In this document: positions 45,114-53,240 of the stretch, piece by piece | Layout of the letters: each line of letters starts with the position of its first letter | Numbering within the stretch: the stretch's first letter is position 1 | Assembly (NCBI GenBank): GCA_016715795.1 | Contig: JADJXP010000001.1 | Location: forward strand, 868,001-932,000 | Direction of reading: 5' to 3' | From: Chloracidobacterium sp. | Lineage (GTDB): Bacteria; Acidobacteriota; Blastocatellia; Pyrinomonadales; Pyrinomonadaceae | DNA: 64,000 nt | The notes under the pieces: generated by a model | What the model saw: the letters and a program-made list of their open reading frames with translations, nothing else | Databases searched by the model: none | Told to the model about the DNA's origin: nothing | Program-made: the position numbers and the translations under genes

Positions 45114-47717
45114 ATGAGATTCGATAGATTCACCATCCGCGGCCAAGAGGCCGTGCAGGAGGCCATCGGCGTCGCCGAGCGGAACGAGAACCAGCAGGTT
45201 GAGCCCGAGCACGTTCTTGCGGCGATGATGGCCCAGGCCGAAGGCGTCGTTAAGCCCATTCTCGGTAAGATCGGCGCAAATTCGCAGGCCATTTTGACCG
45301 AGGTCGAGGCAGCCATTGCCAAGTTTCCGAAAGTTTCCGGCGGGCAGCAGTATTTTAGCTCTCGCACCAACACCATCTTTCAGGACGCCCAGAAAGAGGC
45401 CGAGAAGATGGAGGACGAATACCTTTCGACCGAGCATCTGCTGCTTGCCATCGCGTCGGAGAAGACGGGAGATGCAGGACGCATTCTTCGCTCAAATGGC
45501 GTGTCGAGTGAGGACCTCGAAAAGGTCGTGACCGAAATGCGCGGCGGCTCGCGGATAACGGACCAGAATGCAGAAGAGAATTTTCAGGCACTTGAAAAAT
45601 ACGCACAGGACCTAACCGAGCGTGCCCGCAAAGGCAAGCTCGACCCAGTGATCGGCCGTGACGACGAGATACGACGAACCATTCAAATTCTCTCGCGTCG
45701 CACGAAGAATAACCCTGTCCTGATCGGCGAGCCGGGCGTTGGCAAGACCGCCATCGTCGAGGGCCTTGCTCAGCGTATCGTCTCGGGCGATGTGCCGGAG
45801 ACGTTAAAGAACAAACGCCTTGTCTCACTTGACCTTGGTGCAATGCTCGCCGGTGCAAAGTATCGCGGCGAGTTTGAGGACAGGCTCAAGGCCGTTCTCA
45901 AAGAGATCGAGAAGGCCGAAGGGCAGATCATTCTCTTCATCGACGAACTGCACACACTTGTCGGTGCCGGCGCATCGGAAGGAGCTATCGATGCTTCGAA
46001 TATGCTCAAACCGGCTTTGGCACGCGGAACCTTGCGCGCGGTTGGTGCGACGACACTGGCTGAGTATCAGAAATATATTGAGAAGGACAAGGCCCTTGAG
46101 CGTCGATTCCAGCAGGTCTACATCGGTGAGCCGACGGTCGAAGATACGATCGCAATCCTGCGCGGGCTGAAAGAAAGGTACGAGGTCCACCACGGTGTTC
46201 GCATCAAGGATGCCGCGATCGTCGCCGCGGCAACTCTCTCTAACAGATATATCACGGACCGCTTCCTGCCGGACAAAGCCATCGACCTGATCGATGAGGC
46301 CGCGTCGCGGATCCGTATCGAGATCGACAGTTTGCCGCAGGAGATCGACGTGCTTGAGCGCGAGATTTTGCAGCTTGAGATCGAGAAACAGGCATTGGGC
46401 CGCGAGACGGACAAGAAATCGAAGGAACGTCTCGATGATATCGAAAAGCGCATCGCCGACCTCAACGAGAAATCCTCCGCGATGAAGGCCAAGTGGCAGT
46501 CGGAGAAAGAAGAGATCGAGAAGATGCGTGAAGCCAAGGAGCAGCTCGAGCAAGCAAAGCTCGAACTCGAACAAGCGCGTCAGGGCGGCGATCTCACCAA
46601 AGCGGCTGAATTGCAGTACGGCCGCATCCCCGAGATCGAAAAACTGCTTGAGACAGAGCAGACGCGACTCGCCGAATTACAAAAAGACGGCGTTTATCTA
46701 AAGGAAGAAGTTGACGAGGAGGACGTCGCCGAGATCGTCGCCAAATGGACGGGCGTGCCCGTCTCAAAGATGCTTGAGGGCGAGATGCAAAAGCTTATCC
46801 AGATGGAAGTGAACCTGGGCAAACGCGTCATCGGCCAGAACGAGGCTTTGGAGGCCGTCGCGAACGCCGTTCGGCGTGCTCGCGCGGGATTGCAGGACCC
46901 GAATCGTCCGATCGGATCGTTCATCTTTCTCGGCCCCACGGGCGTGGGTAAGACCGAAACGGCGCGGGCGTTGGCAGAATTCCTGTTCGATGACGAACGC
47001 GCCATGGTGCGGCTCGATATGTCCGAGTATATGGAGAAGCACGCAGTCGCTCGCATGATCGGTGCGCCGCCGGGATACGTCGGCTATGAGGAAGGCGGCC
47101 AGTTGACCGAGGCCGTGCGTCGCCGGCCGTATTCGGTCGTGCTATTCGACGAGATCGAAAAGGCGCATCCCGACGTATTCAACGTGCTGCTGCAGATACT
47201 CGACGACGGCCGCCTGACCGACAGCAAGGGCCGTGTGGTGGACTTCAAGAATACGGTCCTTATCATGACCTCGAACCTGGGATCACGCGAGATCCAGGCG
47301 GCCGCGGAGAATCCGCTCGCCGACCGCGATATCCGCAAGGACGTTCTGCAGGTATTGCGTGACCATTTCAAGCCCGAGTTCCTTAACCGCATCGACGACA
47401 TCGTTGTGTTCAAACAGCTTGGCAAGGACGAGATCGCGACGATCATCGACGTTCAGCTCGAAAAACTCAGGGCTAACCTCGCCGAGCGAAACATCGCCCT
47501 CGAACTCGATCAAACCGCCCGCGACCTGATCGTTCAGGAAGGCTACGATCCCGTTTACGGCGCCCGCCCGCTCAAGCGTGCGATACAGTCGCTGATCCAA
47601 AATCCGCTTGCGGTAAAACTGCTCGGCGGCGAGATCGGTGCCGGACAAACGGTCAAGGTCACGGCCGAGAATGGCGAGATGAAGTTCACCGCCGCGGGCA
47701 AGGCCGCGACGAGCTAG
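45114..47717 (+). CDS. clpB: Chaperone disaggregase ClpB
   Basis: 867 aa, the standard ClpB length. Two Clp_N repeats, Walker A1 'GEPGVGKTAIVEGLA' near residue 204, a coiled-coil middle domain at about 395-530, Walker A2 'GPTGVGKTETARALA' near 606, and the sensor region 'MTSNLGSRE'. The ClpP-docking loop is absent between that sensor and 'PEFLNRIDDIVVF', as expected for a disaggregase. It works with DnaK, GrpE and Hsp20 to recover aggregates. Confidence 0.98.
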   Translation: MRFDRFTIRGQEAVQEAIGVAERNENQQVEPEHVLAAMMAQAEGVVKPILGKIGANSQAILTEVEAAIAKFPKVSGGQQYFSSRTNTIFQDAQKEAEKMEDEYLSTEHLLLAIASEKTGDAGRILRSNGVSSEDLEKVVTEMRGGSRITDQNAEENFQALEKYAQDLTERARKGKLDPVIGRDDEIRRTIQILSRRTKNNPVLIGEPGVGKTAIVEGLAQRIVSGDVPETLKNKRLVSLDLGAMLAGAKYRGEFEDRLKAVLKEIEKAEGQIILFIDELHTLVGAGASEGAIDASNMLKPALARGTLRAVGATTLAEYQKYIEKDKALERRFQQVYIGEPTVEDTIAILRGLKERYEVHHGVRIKDAAIVAAATLSNRYITDRFLPDKAIDLIDEAASRIRIEIDSLPQEIDVLEREILQLEIEKQALGRETDKKSKERLDDIEKRIADLNEKSSAMKAKWQSEKEEIEKMREAKEQLEQAKLELEQARQGGDLTKAAELQYGRIPEIEKLLETEQTRLAELQKDGVYLKEEVDEEDVAEIVAKWTGVPVSKMLEGEMQKLIQMEVNLGKRVIGQNEALEAVANAVRRARAGLQDPNRPIGSFIFLGPTGVGKTETARALAEFLFDDERAMVRLDMSEYMEKHAVARMIGAPPGYVGYEEGGQLTEAVRRRPYSVVLFDEIEKAHPDVFNVLLQILDDGRLTDSKGRVVDFKNTVLIMTSNLGSREIQAAAENPLADRDIRKDVLQVLRDHFKPEFLNRIDDIVVFKQLGKDEIATIIDVQLEKLRANLAERNIALELDQTARDLIVQEGYDPVYGARPLKRAIQSLIQNPLAVKLLGGEIGAGQTVKVTAENGEMKFTAAGKAATS

Positions 47718-47768
47718 TTTTTGAATGCACGGCACAAGCCGTATGATTTAGTTGTGTTTAAAAGAGCA

Positions 47769-48401
47769 ATGAAGCAAGAGGAAGTTCACGCCGACGAGGC
47801 GAACTGCAAGATCCCGATCAACGATAAGCGGCGTTTCAATGCCGATGGCGAGTTAGTGGCCGAGCCCGAACCGGCCGCTGAGCCTGTAAAACCGGCCGCT
47901 GAGATCGCTCTCGAGGCGGAGCTAAAGGCCGAAACCGAACGCCGCGAGGCTGCCGAGGCAAAGCTCGTGGGCGTTCAGGCACGCTTTGAGGAAGAAAAGA
48001 CGCGGCTCGAACGCGAAACCGCGGAGATGCGCGAGCGGCTAAAGAAAACGCTTGAGGACAAGGCAAAGCAGGGCCAGCTTGACTTTCTGACGACGCTGCT
48101 GCCCGTGCTCGACAACCTCAACCGTGCAGTCGAGGCGAGCGAGACCGATCCCGACGTTACGCATCTTCGCGAAGGCGTCATCGGCACGGCGCGTTCGTTC
48201 GAACAGGCCCTGATGAGCGTCGGCGTGACGGCCGTTCCCTCGGTCGGCGAGGCATTCGATCCCGAACTGCACGAGGCCGTCGACATGGCCGAGGCCGACG
48301 AGGACGGAAAGATCCTCAAAGAATATTCGCGCGGCTACAAATTCGGCGACCGCCTCCTCCGTCCCGCCCGAGTCCAGGTCGGACGGGCGGCATCGGGCTA
48401 G
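47769..48401 (+). CDS. grpE: Nucleotide exchange factor GrpE
   Basis: 210 aa from the ATG at 47769; a TTG at 47721 would extend it. An acidic, Ala/Glu-rich coiled coil (residues about 40-110) leads to the beta-wing domain with 'LPVLDNLNRAVEASE', 'GEAFDPELHEAVDM' and the terminal 'LLRPARVQVGR'. It releases ADP from DnaK. It follows clpB by 51 nt. No dnaK or dnaJ is in the window. Its last 34 residues recur at the end of the secreted protein at 52068-53129. Confidence 0.93.
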   Translation: MKQEEVHADEANCKIPINDKRRFNADGELVAEPEPAAEPVKPAAEIALEAELKAETERREAAEAKLVGVQARFEEEKTRLERETAEMRERLKKTLEDKAKQGQLDFLTTLLPVLDNLNRAVEASETDPDVTHLREGVIGTARSFEQALMSVGVTAVPSVGEAFDPELHEAVDMAEADEDGKILKEYSRGYKFGDRLLRPARVQVGRAASG

Positions 48402-48428
48402 GTCCTAGATAAGTCTGAGAGGTAAATT

Positions 48429-48659
48429 ATGACAGCACAAACGATGGATATTATGGACCGCGCTGAAATGCTGCCGATAGATCTAAAGCTCGAACTTGTA
48501 GACAGACTTTTGGAAAGCGTTTCTCCGTCACAGAAGGAGATCGACGAACGGTGGAAGATCGAAATAGAACGCCGCGTCGAAGAAGTTCGCTCCGGCAAGG
48601 TTAAGACAATTCCGGGCGAAGAAGTCTTTGCGAGGATCCGCGAACGCTACCACAAATAG
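48429..48659 (+). CDS. Addiction-module antitoxin-like protein, no toxin beside it
   Basis: 76 aa. 'LPIDLKLELVDRLLESV' followed by a charged helix and 'IPGEEVFARIRER' fits the Unstab_antitox (PF09720) family, whose members usually precede a RelE-type toxin. Here the next gene is a Y1 transposase and no RelE frame is seen, so it is an orphan. GAGAGG precedes the ATG. It may be a remnant, or may serve a toxin elsewhere. Confidence 0.8.
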   Translation: MTAQTMDIMDRAEMLPIDLKLELVDRLLESVSPSQKEIDERWKIEIERRVEEVRSGKVKTIPGEEVFARIRERYHK

Positions 48660-48716
48660 CGATTGCAAGTTGGTCCTTTTTGAACGACCTGCGGACCTTA
48701 AGACGATCTCCCGAAG

Positions 48717-49313
48717 GGCAATTAGCCACGTCCTTCAGGACGAGGTAGGCGATTGAAAAAGACTCATAGGGCGTTTTAACGTCCTTTCGATTTTAGCTTG
48801 AGCACAATGTCGGACAGCGTATACTCCGAGATCAATTTCCACATCACCTGGCACACGAAGAATAGTCTGCCGATGATAACGCCCAGGATTGAAGACCGCC
48901 TCTATCATTACCTGACTCACAAGATCATTGAGACGCCGGGCGTTTACCTTCACGCGATGGGCGGTATCGAGACGCACATGCACATCGGTTTGAGTGCTCC
49001 GCCAAACCTCTTGATCTCCGACTGGATCGGCAAGTTGAAAGGCGGCAGCTCGTATTACATCAACCACGAGGTTCAGCCAAAATCGCTCGAATGGCAGCGA
49101 GGCTACGGGATCGTTACGTTCGGAACGCGGGATCTGAAATGGGTTGTTGAGTACATTAAGAACCAGAAGGAACATCATCGACGCGGTTCGATCCACGAGC
49201 GCCTTGAGCGGATTTCGAGCGATGATGCTAAAGCTGCCGGAGAAGGACGTTAAAACGCCCTTTAAACCATTTTTTCAACGCTGACCACGCCGTGAACGGC
49301 GTGGCTAATTGCC
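48717..49313 (+). mobile_element. HUH-transposase unit flanked by inverted REP-like palindromes
   Basis: The left flank 48717-48784 and right flank 49245-49313 are inverted copies: 14 nt exact at the outer edge (48717-48730 with 49300-49313) and 17 nt exact at the inner edge (48768-48784 with 49245-49261). Each holds a hairpin with a TTCA/TGAA loop (48726-48745 and 49285-49304) whose stems differ by compensatory changes. The transposase stop codon lies inside the right inner repeat. This is the organisation of a REPtron (transposase with its REP sequences). Confidence 0.75.
48807..49253 (+). CDS. Y1/HUH transposase, IS200/RAYT-like
   Basis: 148 aa from the ATG at 48807. The HUH motif is H-M-H in 'IETHMHIGLS', and the nucleophilic Tyr is in 'VVEYIKNQKEHHRRGS'. 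'YSEINFHITWHTKNS' is the usual start. Such enzymes nick single-stranded DNA at hairpin-marked sites, forming a 5'-phosphotyrosine. The sequence is closest to single-domain IS200-type enzymes, but its flanks are inverted palindromes as in RAYT loci. All catalytic residues look intact. Confidence 0.85.
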   Translation: MSDSVYSEINFHITWHTKNSLPMITPRIEDRLYHYLTHKIIETPGVYLHAMGGIETHMHIGLSAPPNLLISDWIGKLKGGSSYYINHEVQPKSLEWQRGYGIVTFGTRDLKWVVEYIKNQKEHHRRGSIHERLERISSDDAKAAGEGR

Positions 49314-49354
49314 GCGAAACGCGGTCGGACAGAGTAGAACGGAGCAACATTCCT

Positions 49355-49549
49355 ATGAAAAATCGTGTGTTTGCTGAAGAGATGGAAAAGAGTGTCCTGT
49401 GGCAAGTAGTTCACCAAAATCCAGCTACGGATGAAAGGTTCATAGTCAAGAAAGACATGGCGAAACAAGAAGCGCGCGATTTCGCTCAACAAATGCAGGC
49501 TGCGATTAATAAGAGTGATGAAAACGAAGGAGTGCCGGATGAAAACTAG
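49355..49549 (+). CDS. Small hypothetical protein
   Basis: 64 aa from the ATG at 49355 with GGAG 10 nt upstream. Charged and helical ('MAKQEARDFAQQMQAAINKS'), no membrane segment or known motif. It overlaps the next gene by 11 nt, so the two are likely coupled. Unrecognised. Confidence 0.55.
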   Translation: MKNRVFAEEMEKSVLWQVVHQNPATDERFIVKKDMAKQEARDFAQQMQAAINKSDENEGVPDEN

Positions 49550-50126
49550 TTTTCTGATAACCTTCTTTTTAGTTGGTTGTTTCACAACTGTTGTCGTGGG
49601 ACAAGTCAAGAAGAAAGCCCCGGCCAAACCGGTCACGACCCAGACGGCGACGACGAGCGATGGTCGAGCTGTAATTTTAAAAAGTGATGGAACTTGGTCT
49701 TACGAGAAGACAGGACCGACGGCGAATCTAGTTACCTTAACTGGCAAATGCCGATTGCAGTTAGTTGCAGGATTCTTCCCGTGTAATTCAAAGGCTCTGT
49801 TCCTTTCAAGGCCCAATGCTGTTTCTCATGTGACCTTCGTAAAGGTGGAGGGTGGTGGAGAAATGATTTTCGATCTCTCAGGCCGCTCGGACCGACAGCC
49901 TAACTTAGAAAACTACTATCTACAAATCGATACGTTGAGCCTGATTCGTGACGGCGAGACGGCTGCGTCAGATGACGGAATGGAAGGCGAGTGTCATTTC
50001 AGAATGAACAGGGCTGGAAGTCACATCTTCAGCGTTAAGTGCGATGTCTACAATCGGTCAAAAGGTTCTCTCTACAATTTCTACCTTGAGAATATTACGA
50101 AGACAGATCGCAGAGAGATGGAATAG
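49539..50126 (+). CDS. Secreted hypothetical protein with a DGR-type N-terminal motif
   Basis: 195 aa from the ATG at 49539 (GGAG 6 nt upstream). Signal peptide residues 1-21 ('FLITFFLVGCFTTVVVG'). After a Lys/Thr-rich linker comes 'SDGRAVILKSDGTWSYEK', a short motif common in small exported proteins of several phyla. Four cysteines follow and may form disulfides. Function unknown. The AT content is higher than in nearby genes, hinting at acquisition next to the transposase unit. Confidence 0.7.
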   Translation: MKTSFLITFFLVGCFTTVVVGQVKKKAPAKPVTTQTATTSDGRAVILKSDGTWSYEKTGPTANLVTLTGKCRLQLVAGFFPCNSKALFLSRPNAVSHVTFVKVEGGGEMIFDLSGRSDRQPNLENYYLQIDTLSLIRDGETAASDDGMEGECHFRMNRAGSHIFSVKCDVYNRSKGSLYNFYLENITKTDRREME

Positions 50127-50178
50127 TGACGAGGTCGAAGGATTGGTGGCATAGCCGCAGGATCGATATTTAGCTAGA

Positions 50179-50219
50179 CGGAAAAGCAGAGCTTTTCCGC
50201 ACATCAATGGGCAAAGCCC
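50179..50219. terminator. Two adjacent hairpins before ftcD
   Basis: CGGAAAAGC-AGA-GCTTTTCCG (50179-50199) is a perfect 9-bp stem, and GGGC-AAA-GCCC (50209-50219) a 4-bp stem. Neither has a clear T-run, so termination is uncertain; mRNA processing or protection is equally possible. Confidence 0.4.
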
Positions 50220-50241
50220 AAGAAGCCTATTTGCGAATAGA

Positions 50242-51939
50242 ATGAGACTAATCGAGTGCGTTCCTAATTTTAGCGAGGGCCGCGAGCTTGGGGTGATCGG
50301 GCAGATCACGGACGAGATCGAACGCGTGCCGGGCGTGAGGCTGCTTGATGTCGATCCGGGGGCGACTACTAATCGGACGGTCGTGACGTTTGTCGGTGAG
50401 CCGGACGACGTGGTCGAGGCGGCATTTCAGGTCGTCAAGAAGGCGCAGGAACTGATCGACATGCGGCGGCATAAGGGCGATCACCCGCGTTTTGGGGCGA
50501 CCGACGTTTGCCCGCTCGTGCCGGTTTCGGGTATCTCGATGGAAGAGACGGCCGAGTACGCTCGAGCGTTGGGCAGGCGGATCGGTGACGAACTCGGTAT
50601 ACCTATATATCTATATGAGAACGCTGCGAGCGAGGGGAAGAGGCGTAATCTGGCGAATTGCCGCGAGGGCGAGTACGAGGCGTTAAAAGAGCGTGTCGGC
50701 AGCGACGACTGGATGCCCGACTTTGGCCCGACCGAGTTTACCGAGAGCGTCGCCCGTTCAGGTGCGACGGCGGTCGGGGCGAGAGATTTCCTTTTGGCCG
50801 TCAATTTCAACCTCAACACGACCTCGACGCGGCGGGCGAATGCGGTCGCGTTTGACGTTCGCGAGAAGGGTAGGCCAAAACGCGAGGGAAATCCGATCAC
50901 CGGCAAGGTCGTGACCGACGACAAAGGTCAGCCGGTGACAATTCCGGGCACGCTCAAGGGCACAAAAGCCATCGGTTGGTTCATCGGCGAATACGGCATC
51001 GCGCAGGTTTCAATGAACATCACGAACCTGACTGAGACACCGCTGCATATCGCATTTGATGAGGTTAGCGAAAAGGCCCGTGAGCGTGGGCTTCGTGTCA
51101 CGGGCCTTGAGATCGTCGGGCTGGTTCCCAAAAAGGCGATACTCGACGCCGGCAGACATTATCTTACGAAGCAACGCCGCTCGCTCGGTATTTCAGAGGC
51201 CGAGATCGTCAAGATCGCGGTCAAATCGATGGGCCTCGACGACCTGAAACCGTTTGTGCCCGAAGAGAAAATTATCGAATATATGCTCGAAGCCGAAGAC
51301 AAGACAGACAGCCTGGTCGATATGACATGCCGCGGCTTTGCCGAGGAGACAGCTTCCGAATCGCCCGCTCCCGGCGGCGGTTCGATCTCGGCCTATCTAG
51401 GCGCTCTAGGTGCGTCGCTCGCGACGATGGTCGCGAACCTCTCGTCGCACAAGGCCGGCTGGGACGACCGTTGGGAGGAATTCTCCGACTGGGCCGTCAA
51501 AGGCCAGGCGATTAAAGATGATCTTCTCCGACTGGTCGATGAGGACACCGAGGCATTCAACCGCGTGATGGCCGCGTTCGGCTTGCCAAAGGGTTCGGAC
51601 GAAGAAAAAGCCGCGCGAACCGAGGCGATCCAGGCCGCGACCAAATACGCGACCGAGGTCCCATTCCGAACAATGGAACGCACGATGGACGCATTCGAGA
51701 TCATCAGCGCCATGGCCGAACACGGAAATCCCAATTCCGTCTCAGACGCCGGCGTCGGTGCCCTATGCGCGCGTTCGGCTGTGATGGGCGCATACCTCAA
51801 CGTAAAGATCAACGCCGCCGGCCTGAAGGACCGCAAATACGCCGCCGACATCATTGCTCGTGGGGCCGAGATCGAGCGCCGTGCGGCCGAGGCTGAGACC
51901 GAGATCCTTGAGATGGTGAATGCCACGATAGCAAAGTGA
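50242..51939 (+). CDS. ftcD: Glutamate formiminotransferase / formiminotetrahydrofolate cyclodeaminase
   Basis: 565 aa fusion. Residues 1-300 are the formiminotransferase ('IECVPNFSEGR', 'HKGDHPRFGATDVCPLVP'), ending near 'LVPKKAILDAGRHYL'. Residues about 365-565 are the cyclodeaminase ('ESPAPGGGSISAYLGALGAS', 'GNPNSVSDAGVGAL'). It takes the formimino group from histidine breakdown to THF and deaminates it to 5,10-methenyl-THF. In mammals the same fusion occurs; bacteria often have separate genes. No other hut gene is adjacent. Confidence 0.96.
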   Translation: MRLIECVPNFSEGRELGVIGQITDEIERVPGVRLLDVDPGATTNRTVVTFVGEPDDVVEAAFQVVKKAQELIDMRRHKGDHPRFGATDVCPLVPVSGISMEETAEYARALGRRIGDELGIPIYLYENAASEGKRRNLANCREGEYEALKERVGSDDWMPDFGPTEFTESVARSGATAVGARDFLLAVNFNLNTTSTRRANAVAFDVREKGRPKREGNPITGKVVTDDKGQPVTIPGTLKGTKAIGWFIGEYGIAQVSMNITNLTETPLHIAFDEVSEKARERGLRVTGLEIVGLVPKKAILDAGRHYLTKQRRSLGISEAEIVKIAVKSMGLDDLKPFVPEEKIIEYMLEAEDKTDSLVDMTCRGFAEETASESPAPGGGSISAYLGALGASLATMVANLSSHKAGWDDRWEEFSDWAVKGQAIKDDLLRLVDEDTEAFNRVMAAFGLPKGSDEEKAARTEAIQAATKYATEVPFRTMERTMDAFEIISAMAEHGNPNSVSDAGVGALCARSAVMGAYLNVKINAAGLKDRKYAADIIARGAEIERRAAEAETEILEMVNATIAK

Positions 51940-51961
51940 TTGTCGTACCCCAAACAGGGTA

Positions 51962-52006
51962 TTGACACACCGCCCAATTGAGCAGAGAATGACCGAAACG
52001 GTCATT
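51962..52006 (+). promoter_or_regulatory. Promoter with palindrome upstream of the Cys-rich protein gene
   Basis: TTGACA (51962-51967), 17 nt, GAGAAT (51985-51990). The palindrome AATGACCG-AAA-CGGTCATT (51988-52006) overlaps the -10 and the start point and could be an operator. Confidence 0.5.
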
Positions 52007-52009
52007 AAC

Positions 52010-52027
52010 GGGAGTTTTCTCCCTTTT
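52010..52027 (+). terminator. Short terminator-like hairpin
   Basis: GGGAG-TTTT-CTCCC followed by TTTT. It could end ftcD transcription, or attenuate the transcript from the promoter just upstream before it reaches the gene at 52068. Confidence 0.5.
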
Positions 52028-52067
52028 ACATCCCACATAGCTTCCGTTGTCCGTATCTGGAGGTTTT

Positions 52068-53129
52068 ATGAGGGTGCACATCACGCTGAAAGTCTTATTT
52101 CTATTCATCCTTCTGACCGTCCCCGCGACAGTCTCGCTCGCTCAGAAACAATTTGTCGTTCAGGTCGAGGATCAGCAAGGAAAGGCCGTCAAAGGGGCGA
52201 CAGTTTCGGTTGATTGCGGGGACGGCATAGCCCGAAAGGGCGTCACCAACTTGAAAGGCGAGGCCAGCGTGGCGTTTTCGAGGGCTGACAAGTGCACTAT
52301 TTCGATCAGCGGCCCTGACCTCGTGCCGCAATCGGATCGGGTAGCAATGGCCGATTATCCGACTGGGATCGTACTGCCGGCGCTGCGCCGAAGCGTTGCG
52401 GCAAAAACTACCGGTTGCCCTCCCGAGCGGACGCTAAGAAACGGTGCGTGTGCCACAGCAGTTCAAGCCCGCGCCGAGGCCGAAGTCTATTGCCGGTCTG
52501 TCGTGCGTGACGGCATAGCCGTAAACGACCCGTCGGTCGGCTATCGATGCGGATGCGCGGCCGGCAGAGCGGTCTTCAACGAAGGTGGTGATTCTCGTTG
52601 CGAAACCATACGCAACATTCGGCTCATGGCGGCGAACGAATGCCGAAATCGCGACCGAGATCTCATCGCTTCGCCAGTAGATTCCGAGGGGCGTTACGAA
52701 TGCCGCTGTCCCGACGGTAAGCAGTGGCGCGATGCGACACGCGACGCCAATGGTGGGTGTGTGGCAACCGCTGCTCTGGATGAGAGAGCCAATTATTGTG
52801 AAAGTCAGCTGTCCGGAAGTATCTGGACGAAAGACCGAATGGGCAGGCTCGGGTGCTTTTGCCCGCCTGGGACTGAGTCCTCGGGCGGCAAGTGCCTCGC
52901 ATCGGGCGAGCCCGGACAGAATTGCCCGCCCGGTCGAACCCGCCGAGACGGAACTTGCGCGACGGAGGCGGAATTTGAGGCCGAGTTTAACCGCTTGTGT
53001 TCGAGGTCCGTCCGCGGCGGCATCGCCGTTCCGGACGAGGATGGCAAGATCGTCGCCGAGTACGCACGCGGCTACAAGTTCGGCGAGCGATTACTGCGTC
53101 CCGCCCGCGTTCAGGTCGGCCGAGGCTAG
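52068..53129 (+). CDS. Secreted Cys-rich repeat protein ending in a GrpE-derived tail
   Basis: 353 aa, GGAGG 4 nt before the ATG. Signal peptide 1-24, then a Cna-B/CarboxypepD_reg-like domain (about 26-100) with a Cys pair ('VSVDCGDG', 'KCTISISG'). From about residue 115 come four related Cys-rich modules of the form C-P-x-G...GxC...C...C-x-C, e.g. 'CRCPDGKQW' and 'CFCPPGTESSGGKC'. The fourth stops at 'GIAVP' and at residue 323 passes into 'DEDGKIVAEYARGYKFGERL', which matches grpE residues 177-210 to the end. By hand count 26 of 30 residues agree. The tail looks captured. Confidence 0.8.
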   Translation: MRVHITLKVLFLFILLTVPATVSLAQKQFVVQVEDQQGKAVKGATVSVDCGDGIARKGVTNLKGEASVAFSRADKCTISISGPDLVPQSDRVAMADYPTGIVLPALRRSVAAKTTGCPPERTLRNGACATAVQARAEAEVYCRSVVRDGIAVNDPSVGYRCGCAAGRAVFNEGGDSRCETIRNIRLMAANECRNRDRDLIASPVDSEGRYECRCPDGKQWRDATRDANGGCVATAALDERANYCESQLSGSIWTKDRMGRLGCFCPPGTESSGGKCLASGEPGQNCPPGRTRRDGTCATEAEFEAEFNRLCSRSVRGGIAVPDEDGKIVAEYARGYKFGERLLRPARVQVGRG

Positions 53130-53240
53130 GACGTATCGAGCGTTCGATTGACCTTTTGTCTTTTCGGCTGTATAGTTCGCCTGTCTACTAATACGATCTC
53201 AATTTCGACCATCGCTATCATAAAAGAAGGAGACGGCTGT

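Noticed and set aside
48660..48716. Possible RelE toxin after the antitoxin-like gene
   Set aside because: No frame of suitable length or content exists before the transposase unit.
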